Shown here one piece after another: positions 25,732-33,297 of a stretch of DNA of 64,000 nt (within the stretch, counting starts at the first letter, position 1; each line of letters begins with the position of its first letter). The stretch spans positions 4,311,001-4,375,000 of the forward strand of contig NZ_CP130318.1 of NCBI RefSeq assembly GCF_032268605.1. Direction: 5' to 3'. The notes beneath the pieces are model-generated. The model saw nothing but the letters and a program-made list of their open reading frames with translations, did not search any database and had not been told where the DNA came from. The position numbers and the translations under genes were made by a program. Origin of the DNA: Paenibacillus aurantius (GTDB lineage: Bacteria; Bacillota; Bacilli; Paenibacillales; NBRC-103111).

Positions 25732-27649
25732 GCCGGAACACCCCCCACTCCGCTAAAATGACAACAGCGGCCAGCAGGAGAACCCACGGCAGCCATGAAT
25801 AGGGGGACTCCCCCGCATGCCGGTCGGCCGGCTCTTCGGAGGAAACCCCCTCTTCCCCCGTCCCCTCTTGAGCTCCAGGGAAGACCAGCTCGGGACGGCG
25901 GGCGAAATCCGATTCACCGGGATCGGCGGCTGCTTCGAGGTACCGCCGGATTTCGCCTTGTCCCTTCTCCGCTTTCTCTACAAACTGATACAAGCCGGGA
26001 CGGTCGGGTACCGTCTGACTGCCGGAGACGGCTTTGTCCTTCTTCTCGGCAGGCAGGCTCACCGGCGAAGAGCCCGGAGAGTCGACGGCGACCCATTCGG
26101 CGGAAACCGTCTGCGGCGAAACCGCCAGCTCCTTCCGGCTGCCGGCCGTCACTCTTCCGAGGCTCGCGCCTTGAGCGGAGCCGAGCCAGTCAACCGCATT
26201 TTGGACGAGAATGGGAAATTCGGAACGAAGGGGAAGATCCGACTGGTGCAGATCAAAGGTAAACAGAAGACGGGGACGCCCGTTCTCTTCCCCGGCCAGT
26301 ATAAGCGGAGAAGTACCGTCGGAAATAACCGGCTTGCCCCAAGGAACGGAGCCGACTTTCGTCCGCTTGGCGATATGCGTATCCTGAAAGCTGATATAGC
26401 GGGTCACGGGATGCTCCGTGATGCGGTAATCCCTTCCGCCCTCTTCGTCCTCCCCTTCTACGCCGCTGTGAATGTACCAGACCGGCAGGGAATCGAGAAG
26501 GGCCTTCCATTCCTTCGTTTGCAGCAGGGACGGGGAAACCGAATCCACCACGATCAGATCGGGTTTGCTCTCGGCTGTAAGGGGAGCGGTGCCCGGCTGG
26601 ACGGCCATCTTGGTAATCTCGATATTCGCCAAACGGAGCGCCTTCTCCAGAAACAAATTCCCTTCCGACAGAAGCAGCGCCTTACGGGGACGGTCCCCTT
26701 CCGGAAACGCATAGGCACGGTTATCCGCGGGATACGTATCCTCCGGATCGACCGCTTGAATCCGGTAATAATCGGAGAGAGGCAGCCCGTCCCAATATAA
26801 GCTTCTCTGATTGCCGGCCGGGATCGTCACTTGGCGTGAAGGACCGGCTTGGGAGCCCGCCGCAAGCGTTACTTCCACCTCCCGGGCCGTCCCGCCCCAG
26901 TTCCGGAGGACGGCGACGGCGGACATCGTACCGGACGAGGAGTCCGGGGCTTTGACGCCAAACTGCATGACGCTGACGTTTCCGGCATCCGGATTCCCCA
27001 CGTCCTCCCGATGGACAGGTACGGAATAAGTCAATCCGGCGGCAGGATCTGTCCAGCGGCCGTCGGTGTAAACCCGGATTTCTCCGTCGGGGTCATCCTG
27101 GGTAAGAGCAGCGGCGAGCGACATCGTTTCTTTATAGGCGGTTTTTCCGTAGGAGGGGGTTACCGCCTTAAGCGCCTCCAGCACCCGGTCCGCCGAAGCT
27201 TCCCGGGCAACGGGAACCTCCGGCTCTGTCCCCATCAGCAGAAGGGTAACGAGGCTTCCCGGACTCTTGGCTTGAATCCGCTCCGCTATCCGCCGCTTGG
27301 CCTCCTCCAGGGCGGAATTCGTCCCCTCTCCGCTTCCCGTTCCCGCCTCCATGCTTGCGGAGCGGTCGAGGACATAAACGGTATGCCCGCTCTCGCCTTT
27401 CGGAGACCAGCTGAACGGCTGCAGCAGAGCAAAGACGAGCAGGGCGGCCGCGGCCAGCTGCAGAATAAGCAGCAGCTGGTTCCGCAGCTTCTGCCAGGGG
27501 CGATTCGCTTCCAGGTTGCGAAGCACCCGGTTCCACAGCAGATGGCTCGGAATTTCGGTATCGATGTATTGGCGCTTCAACAGATAGAGAAGCACAATGG
27601 CCGGAAGCGTCAGACCGAACCACAGGCCGTTTAGCCATTGGAAATGCAT
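25715..27649 (-). CDS. BatA-like VWA membrane protein
   Basis: Protein of 644 residues. The N-terminal BatA-type region has two helices (about 8-24 and 58-77) around WNRVLRNLEANRPWQKLRNQL. The VWA domain begins at VYVLDRSASM (D95, intact MIDAS). A middle beta-rich region and a GATase-like segment follow, then a C-terminal helix (about 615-635). This architecture is typical of aerotolerance-type proteins paired with MoxR. 122 bases separate it from the DUF58 gene, without a clear terminator. Confidence 0.85.
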   Translation of the reverse strand: MHFQWLNGLWFGLTLPAIVLLYLLKRQYIDTEIPSHLLWNRVLRNLEANRPWQKLRNQLLLILQLAAAALLVFALLQPFSWSPKGESGHTVYVLDRSASMEAGTGSGEGTNSALEEAKRRIAERIQAKSPGSLVTLLLMGTEPEVPVAREASADRVLEALKAVTPSYGKTAYKETMSLAAALTQDDPDGEIRVYTDGRWTDPAAGLTYSVPVHREDVGNPDAGNVSVMQFGVKAPDSSSGTMSAVAVLRNWGGTAREVEVTLAAGSQAGPSRQVTIPAGNQRSLYWDGLPLSDYYRIQAVDPEDTYPADNRAYAFPEGDRPRKALLLSEGNLFLEKALRLANIEITKMAVQPGTAPLTAESKPDLIVVDSVSPSLLQTKEWKALLDSLPVWYIHSGVEGEDEEGGRDYRITEHPVTRYISFQDTHIAKRTKVGSVPWGKPVISDGTSPLILAGEENGRPRLLFTFDLHQSDLPLRSEFPILVQNAVDWLGSAQGASLGRVTAGSRKELAVSPQTVSAEWVAVDSPGSSPVSLPAEKKDKAVSGSQTVPDRPGLYQFVEKAEKGQGEIRRYLEAAADPGESDFARRPELVFPGAQEGTGEEGVSSEEPADRHAGESPYSWLPWVLLLAAVVILAEWGVFRRGNSI

Positions 27650-27771
27650 AGGTCACCTCGTTTGTCCCTGCCGGCCGAAGGTCGGCCTTCCTCCTCTAGT
27701 AGAGGGTCTTTCCCCGAACGGGATGGAAAAAGGGCTTCTGCCCCTTAGGCACAGAACACCCCGGTTCGTAA

Positions 27772-28674
27772 TTAGAACAGAAGACCCGCGTCGCGAAAGG
27801 CTCGGCGGACGGTTACGTCCACCGGGACATCGGTTACTGCCAGAACGTAAGCCATCCCCCGCTCGCGGCAAAATCGTTGAAGCCCGCGCGTATAACGGTC
27901 CACCGTCTTCCGGTATTCCTCCAGCACACGGCGGGAAACGGCAACCTCCTTCGCTTCCCCGGTTTCGCTGTCGATCAGACGAAGATCCCCCATAAGGTCG
28001 GGACGGACTTCTTCCGGGGACAGGACCTGGACGACCACCACTTCCTGGCGCGCGGCCAGGAAATAAGAGAGGGTCTCCTCAATCCCCGACTCATACAGGA
28101 AGTCGGAGAAGATCCACGTGCTGCCCGGGAGCCTAGGAAGGGCGGAGGGCTTCATCAGGGCCCCCTTCATGTTTCCGGAAAGCTCCACCTCCGCCTGCTC
28201 CAGAAAGGCAAAAAGCCGGGAAGCGGAGCCTTTGCCCCGCATAACCGGAAGCTGCCCGATCATGTCCTCCCCGAACAGCTTCACCCCCACCCGGTCATAT
28301 CCCGCCAGGGTGATGTACCCTACGCAAGCGGCCAGGCGGCGGGCATAAAGGAACTTGGAATGATCAGGATGGCTATCCGTGCCTCCAAAATCCATGGACC
28401 GCGAGACGTCCACATAGAGGTGAACCTGTAGCTCCTGTTCATCCATAAACTGCTTGATAAACGCCTTGCCGGTTCGTCCGTATACATTCCAGTCCAGCTG
28501 CCGGGTGTCGTCGCCCGGGGTATACATGCGGTAGTCGGCAAATTCCATAGAGGAACCGAGCATGCGGGAGCGGCGCTTGCCCTGCATCGTCCCGCGGATT
28601 CTTTTCTTCGCGGCAACGCTCATCTGCTCGATTCGAAGCAGAAGACCCGGATCGGGAAAGAGCCTCCCGCTCAT
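27772..28674 (-). CDS. DUF58 domain protein
   Basis: Protein of 300 residues with the DUF58 core (DYRMYTPGDDTRQLDWNVYG, residues 47-65) leading into a VWA-like fold with DVSRSM (D89, S91, S93). No membrane helix. ATG overlaps the moxR stop by four bases (ATGA), so translation is coupled. DUF58 proteins are constant partners of MoxR ATPases and are thought to be their clients or adaptors. Confidence 0.92.
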   Translation of the reverse strand: MSGRLFPDPGLLLRIEQMSVAAKKRIRGTMQGKRRSRMLGSSMEFADYRMYTPGDDTRQLDWNVYGRTGKAFIKQFMDEQELQVHLYVDVSRSMDFGGTDSHPDHSKFLYARRLAACVGYITLAGYDRVGVKLFGEDMIGQLPVMRGKGSASRLFAFLEQAEVELSGNMKGALMKPSALPRLPGSTWIFSDFLYESGIEETLSYFLAARQEVVVVQVLSPEEVRPDLMGDLRLIDSETGEAKEVAVSRRVLEEYRKTVDRYTRGLQRFCRERGMAYVLAVTDVPVDVTVRRAFRDAGLLF

Positions 28675-29660
28675 CGGCCGTTCTCAAGCGAGGCGAGAAT
28701 GTCCTCCACGACCGTATCGGTGGAGACTCCCGTCGCTTGTCCTTCGAAATTAAGAAAAATGCGGTGCCGCAAGGCCGGTACGGCCACCTGCCGGATATCC
28801 TTCACCGACACGTGCATCCGCCCCTGGGTCATGGCCCTGACCTTGGCCACCGACACGATGGATTGAATGCCTCGGGGTCCGGAGCCGAACCGGACATAGT
28901 GACCAACGGAATCCGGTGCGCCTTTCTCCCCGGGATGAGTTCTCATAAGAAGCTGAACCGCATAGTCGAGAACATCGTCGGCGAGAAGGATTTCCTTGGC
29001 CCCTCGCTGGATTTCCTCCAGAAGCGGAGCGTCGGCCACCTTCCCGGCTTCCACCGTTACCGCGGAGGTAGTTCTTCTTACAATCTCCTTGAGTTCTTCC
29101 GGCGTCGGATAGGTGACGTGGATTTTAAGCAAGAAGCGGTCCAGCTGCGCCTCCGGCAGCGGATACGTGCCTTCGTTCTCCAGCGGATTCTGGGTAGCCA
29201 GAACAAAAAATGGCCGGGGAAGCCGGTGGGTGGTGGAGCCGATGGTCACCGTTTTCTCCTGCATGGCTTCGAGCAGGGCGCTCTGGGTCTTCGGAGTCGC
29301 CCGGTTGATCTCATCGGCCAGGAGCAGGTTCCCGAACACGGGACCCGGCTGAAACTCGTAGGACGTTTCGCCCTTCTGGCCGAAGCGGATCACATTCGTT
29401 CCGGTAATGTCGGCCGGCATCAGGTCCGGGGTAAACTGAATCCGGGAGAAGCTCAGGTCAAGCGTATCGGCGATCGTCCGCACGAGCATCGTCTTGCCGA
29501 GGCCCGGTATCCCTTCGAGCAGGGCGTGTCCTCCGGCCAAAATACACCAAAGAATCTGCTCGACCACCTCCTGCTGGCCGACGATGACGCGACCGATCTG
29601 TTCTCGTATGGCATTAATGGAAGCCGTCCAGCCCTCCACTTGTTCTTTCGATTCGATCAA
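28671..29660 (-). CDS. MoxR family AAA+ ATPase
   Basis: Cytosolic AAA+ chaperone of 329 residues. Walker A is GIPGLGKT (about 52-59), Walker B LLLADEINRA, sensor 1 LATQNPLE, and the family segment EGTYPLPEAQLDRF follows. TTG at 29660 lies five bases after GAGGTGG; a GTG at 29669 is inside that site. It likely remodels or inserts metal into the VWA proteins encoded downstream. A palindrome of the TTATCCGGTAA family lies between this gene and the upstream one. Confidence 0.93.
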   Translation of the reverse strand: MIESKEQVEGWTASINAIREQIGRVIVGQQEVVEQILWCILAGGHALLEGIPGLGKTMLVRTIADTLDLSFSRIQFTPDLMPADITGTNVIRFGQKGETSYEFQPGPVFGNLLLADEINRATPKTQSALLEAMQEKTVTIGSTTHRLPRPFFVLATQNPLENEGTYPLPEAQLDRFLLKIHVTYPTPEELKEIVRRTTSAVTVEAGKVADAPLLEEIQRGAKEILLADDVLDYAVQLLMRTHPGEKGAPDSVGHYVRFGSGPRGIQSIVSVAKVRAMTQGRMHVSVKDIRQVAVPALRHRIFLNFEGQATGVSTDTVVEDILASLENGR

Positions 29661-29677
29661 GCTTACCACCTCGCTCT

Positions 29678-29697
29678 AGTGCCTTATCCGGTAAGGC
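29678..29697. repeat. Palindromic repeat inside the VWA operon
   Basis: GCCTTA and TAAGGC flank TCCGG (29681-29697). On the minus strand the 19 bases TTACCGGATAAGGCACTAG are identical to 18154-18172. It sits between the stop of the coiled-coil gene and the moxR ribosome site, and could attenuate or stabilise the mRNA. Confidence 0.6.
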
Positions 29698-29702
29698 AAG
29701 AA

Positions 29703-31433
29703 TCATCCATCCGGCTGGATTTCGGTAAAATAGTCCCTCACTCGGTTTTGCATGTTCTGCGGCAGGGGATGGCGGTCCAGGGAGCTTTTAGCCTCCGCGG
29801 CATACTCCGAGTAGACCTCTTCGTAGGGCCGCGATACGCCGTCCACTACCGGAGCGGGACCGCCCTTCTCCACCTGTCCCGGACCGCTAACCGGTCCTTG
29901 GTCGGACTGTACGTTGCCGGAGCCTTCAAGCGAACGCGGCGTCGTCACGAGGCTTCGGTTGCCCGCCCCCGTTCCGGCGCCCGTACCACCGGCCGCTCCA
30001 CTGCCGCCAGCCCCGCGCCCGCTTCCCGCACCGGCTCCAGCTCCGTTGCCTGCGCCTGCACCGGCTCCGCTTGCCCCAGCCCCGGCTCCAGCGCCTGCTC
30101 CCGATCCGGCTCCAGCGCCTGCACCGGCACCTGGCGCCGGTGACGAGCCAGGCGGCGCTGATGCCGACGGCTGCTGGCCGCCGGGCGGGCTTGCCGATCC
30201 GGCGCCCGCGTTAGCGGCCAGCGCTCCGGCGAGTCCGCCCGGGCTCCACGCCGCCGAAGCCGGCGTGCCGGCTGCCGCAAGCTGCGCGGCCATCGGCAGG
30301 CCCATCTGCGCGAGCTGGGCGCTCTGCTGCTGGGCCAAGGCCAGCTGCTGCGCATTCTGCTGGAGCTCCTGGGCGGCAAGCTTCATCTGCTCGCCGAGCT
30401 TTTCCAGCTGTTCCTGCAGCTCCTTCGGGTCGGCGTCCGGGGAACCCGCCTTCTTGAGTCCTTGGGCCGTCTCCTTCATCGCCTCTTTCAGCGGCTGGAG
30501 CTCTTCCCCGCCCGGAGCTTGCTGCGCCAGCTTCTCCAGCTCCTTAGCAAGCGCCTCCTTTTGCTCGGGAGAAAGCTTCATGACTTGGGAGGCGAAGGAG
30601 TCTAGTGCCTTTTGCAGCTCCTCGGAACGGCCCTGCTGAAGGGCCTCCGCAGCCTGCTTAAGGGAAGCCTGCTTCTTCATCTCCTCGGCCAGCTGCTGGG
30701 TCCGCTGGATCGCTTTTTCCGAGTTCTCCGCCTGTTTATCCAGCTCTTTCATCGTTTTTTCCATTTCCTCCAGAGCGGCGCGGGCGTCCTTGGGGCGGTC
30801 CAGCGCTTCGTCCAGGCGATTTAATTCCTTCTCCATATTCCGCTTCGCGGGCTCCGGGAGGCTGGCGCTCTTAAGCTTCTCCTTCATCTCCTGCACCTGC
30901 CGGTCCTGCTCCTGCACCCACTGCTTCTCTTCCGCTTCTTTGAGCGCCTGATCATGCATCGGATTCGGCAGGAGCAGAAGGACGGCAGCGGCTGCCGCTC
31001 CCCCGGCCAGCACCAGCATCGGACGGAGAAGAGACGGAAGACGAATGTTCTCTTTTAGCGTTGCCGCGAACCGGTTGAGGTACGTCTCGGCTTCCTCCCG
31101 CTGGATCCGGGCGATCGGAGAATCGGAAGCCCGGTATTGGAGCGCGGTCGATACCGCGTCCTGGGCTTCCCCTTTGTCCACGACGGCCGCGGCGGCTTCA
31201 TCCGGTACAGACCGGAGGAACCCGTAGAGGAAGCCCGCAACGACTCCCAGTAGAACCAGTCCGACGGCCAGAAAGGGCTCGTGAAGCATCGGAATCAGCC
31301 GGGCTGTCCCCAGAGCAAGGAGGGAGGCCCCGAGCCCGGCGGCGGTGCCCGCCCAAGTACAACGCAGGGAGCGGACGAGACGCAGGCGGTTTTTGACAGG
31401 AACAAGCAGCCGGGATAAACGATCTCTCTCCAT
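29703..31433 (-). CDS. Membrane protein with coiled coil and Gly/Ala tract
   Basis: Protein of 576 residues. Three hydrophobic segments (about 27-44, 52-73, 138-157) are followed by a long charged coiled coil rich in Glu, Lys and Gln (about 160-380), a low-complexity Gly/Ala/Ser/Pro tract (about 405-500) and a conserved-looking C-terminus. AAAGGAGAACC precedes the ATG. Topology resembles DUF4175-like proteins found with MoxR and VWA genes. The tract is probably extracellular or a flexible linker. Function unknown. Confidence 0.78.
   Translation of the reverse strand: MERDRLSRLLVPVKNRLRLVRSLRCTWAGTAAGLGASLLALGTARLIPMLHEPFLAVGLVLLGVVAGFLYGFLRSVPDEAAAAVVDKGEAQDAVSTALQYRASDSPIARIQREEAETYLNRFAATLKENIRLPSLLRPMLVLAGGAAAAAVLLLLPNPMHDQALKEAEEKQWVQEQDRQVQEMKEKLKSASLPEPAKRNMEKELNRLDEALDRPKDARAALEEMEKTMKELDKQAENSEKAIQRTQQLAEEMKKQASLKQAAEALQQGRSEELQKALDSFASQVMKLSPEQKEALAKELEKLAQQAPGGEELQPLKEAMKETAQGLKKAGSPDADPKELQEQLEKLGEQMKLAAQELQQNAQQLALAQQQSAQLAQMGLPMAAQLAAAGTPASAAWSPGGLAGALAANAGAGSASPPGGQQPSASAPPGSSPAPGAGAGAGAGSGAGAGAGAGASGAGAGAGNGAGAGAGSGRGAGGSGAAGGTGAGTGAGNRSLVTTPRSLEGSGNVQSDQGPVSGPGQVEKGGPAPVVDGVSRPYEEVYSEYAAEAKSSLDRHPLPQNMQNRVRDYFTEIQPDG
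29975..30150 (-). repeat. GC-rich low-complexity repeat encoding (Gly-Ala)n
   Basis: Repeated GCnCCGGCTCC-type units on the plus strand encode alternating Gly-Ala with occasional Ser and Asn on the minus strand. Copy number may vary by slippage. Confidence 0.8.
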
Positions 31434-31495
31434 GGGGTTCTCCTTTTCCTAGCTCAAGGGATGGGCGACAAACTGGCGGGCGACCCAAGGTTCGT

Positions 31496-32371
31496 TCAAG
31501 AACGCTTTTTAAGACGCGGCCGGATATAACGGATGCTGATCCATACCGCCGCTACCGCCAGAACCGCATAGACGGGAACGCATACCTCCCACAGCTCCAC
31601 AGGAGGCTGGGCATTGTTCGACCCGGTTACCCGGAACACAGACCGTGAGATGCCCGGCTCAAACAAGCTCAGCAGAGCCGCCGCCGGATTGAAGCCGAGA
31701 ATATACCCCGCCCAGGAATAGGACGGCGGAGTGGTGCCGCGGTATGCCCTCTGCATTACCTCCATAAAGAAGAGATAAAGCATCCCGGTCCCGGCAAAGA
31801 TGAACAATGTGAAGCCGTAGGTCACGATAATGGAGATTACCGTTTTCTTGAACAGGGTGGAGAACATGATGCCGAAAGCACCCAGCACGAACATGATGAA
31901 CAGGTAGAACAGAAAAACCTTGATCAGCTGACTGGGCGAGATGCCTCCGAACAGGAAGACGATGCTGTAGACCGGCATCGTGGCGACAATGACGAGCAGC
32001 ATGAAGCTTAAAGAGGAAACCAGCTTGCTGACGATAATCGTCGTCGAGCTCTGCTGCGTCGTAAGAAGCATATTAAGCGTCTGCTTCTCCCTCTCCCCGC
32101 TGACGATCCCTGCGGTCAGTCCCGGCGTCATGAAAGCGATGAGGCCAAGCTGCGCACAGCTGAGAAAATAGAACATCACCCGGCTGTTCTCCGGATTGAA
32201 GCCCGGCGATCCGTTTCCGAAGCCGCCCATGGTGACATAGATATAGCCGAATGCCATCAGTCCGATGGCAAGCAGGTAGACAAGCAAGGCGATCGGGGAG
32301 CGGATGGTCCGCATCCTCAGGCGAAATTCCTTGTCGAGAACAGGATTGATCAATCGCTGCTGCCACTTCAT
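31496..32371 (-). CDS. ABC exporter permease
   Basis: Integral membrane protein of 291 residues with about six helices, including long hydrophobic runs near 30-48, 76-95, 118-140, 147-170, 180-203 and 255-275. It contains the ABC-2 type segment LTAGIVSGEREKQTLNMLLTT. It overlaps its ATPase gene by four bases. Related proteins export or assemble cell-surface components. Substrate unknown. Confidence 0.87.
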   Translation of the reverse strand: MKWQQRLINPVLDKEFRLRMRTIRSPIALLVYLLAIGLMAFGYIYVTMGGFGNGSPGFNPENSRVMFYFLSCAQLGLIAFMTPGLTAGIVSGEREKQTLNMLLTTQQSSTTIIVSKLVSSLSFMLLVIVATMPVYSIVFLFGGISPSQLIKVFLFYLFIMFVLGAFGIMFSTLFKKTVISIIVTYGFTLFIFAGTGMLYLFFMEVMQRAYRGTTPPSYSWAGYILGFNPAAALLSLFEPGISRSVFRVTGSNNAQPPVELWEVCVPVYAVLAVAAVWISIRYIRPRLKKRS

Positions 32372-33297
32372 GCGGGATCCCCCCCTCTAGTAATCTCCAG
32401 GAAGACGTCCTCCAGGTTGGTCTGGGCTTCGCTGAACGTCACGATCCGAAAGCCGGCGGCAATCATATCCGCCAAGAGCTCCGCCTGCTCTTCGTCCTGT
32501 CCGCTGAAATGAACGTGAATTCCCTGCTCGTCTTCCAGCACCATCGACGTCAGAGTCCGATCTCTCAGAAAGGCCACGGCCTGAGCAGAAGGTTCTGTCA
32601 AGCGAATGTGCAGAACGCGTTTGACCCGCATCCGGTTCTGGATGTCCTGTACTTTTCCTTGGGCGATCATGCGTCCGTGCTCGATTACTCCGATCTCATC
32701 CACCATTTCGGCGAGCTCCGGAAGAATGTGGGAGGAAATGATGATCGTTTTGCCCATCGTCTTCAATTCTTTCAGAATTTCCCGCATTTCGATGCGGGCC
32801 CGGGGGTCCAGACCGGATGCCGGCTCATCCAGAATAAGCAGCTCGGGGTCATGCACGAGGCAGCGGGCCAGGCAGAGCCTCTGCTTCATGCCCCGGGACA
32901 AGGAATCGACATAGAAGTCCGCTTTGTCCGACAGATTGACCAGATCCAGCAGCTGGGGAATCAGCTTTTCGCGTTCGCTTCGCGGGATGCCGTAGCTGGC
33001 TCCATAGAAATGGAGGTACTCCGTCGTTTTGAACTGGTCGTACACCCCGAAGAAATCGGGCATATAGCCGATCAACCGGCGGATTTCCTTCGGGTTCTCC
33101 GTCACCTCTATGCCGTTAACCTTGGCCGATCCCGACGTCGGAGCAAGCAGGGTGGCGAGGATGGACATCGTCGTGGATTTCCCTGCCCCGTTCGGACCGA
33201 CAAAGCCGAAAACCGTCCCTTTGGCGACCGACATGTTCATTCCCTTCAAGGCGGAAAAGCTTCCATACGTTTTCGTCAGGTCTTTGATCTCAATCAT
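32368..33297 (-). CDS. ABC exporter ATPase
   Basis: Protein of 309 residues of the CcmA/NatA type: Walker A GPNGAGKST (about 35-43), signature LSRGMKQRLCLARCL (note LSRGM rather than LSGGQ), Walker B LLILDEP and switch His in SSHIL. A C-terminal extension of about 90 residues follows. It overlaps the genes on both sides by four bases, so it belongs to the operon and pairs with the permease encoded next. Confidence 0.93.
   Translation of the reverse strand: MIEIKDLTKTYGSFSALKGMNMSVAKGTVFGFVGPNGAGKSTTMSILATLLAPTSGSAKVNGIEVTENPKEIRRLIGYMPDFFGVYDQFKTTEYLHFYGASYGIPRSEREKLIPQLLDLVNLSDKADFYVDSLSRGMKQRLCLARCLVHDPELLILDEPASGLDPRARIEMREILKELKTMGKTIIISSHILPELAEMVDEIGVIEHGRMIAQGKVQDIQNRMRVKRVLHIRLTEPSAQAVAFLRDRTLTSMVLEDEQGIHVHFSGQDEEQAELLADMIAAGFRIVTFSEAQTNLEDVFLEITRGGDPA

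Noticed and set aside
28737..30143. 468-codon plus-strand frame across moxR and the Gly/Ala tract
   Set aside because: Antisense to MoxR; its end is a repeat-derived low-complexity stretch.
29975..30150. CRISPR-like repetition
   Set aside because: Repeats are short, contiguous and in frame with a protein-coding Gly/Ala tract; there are no spacers.
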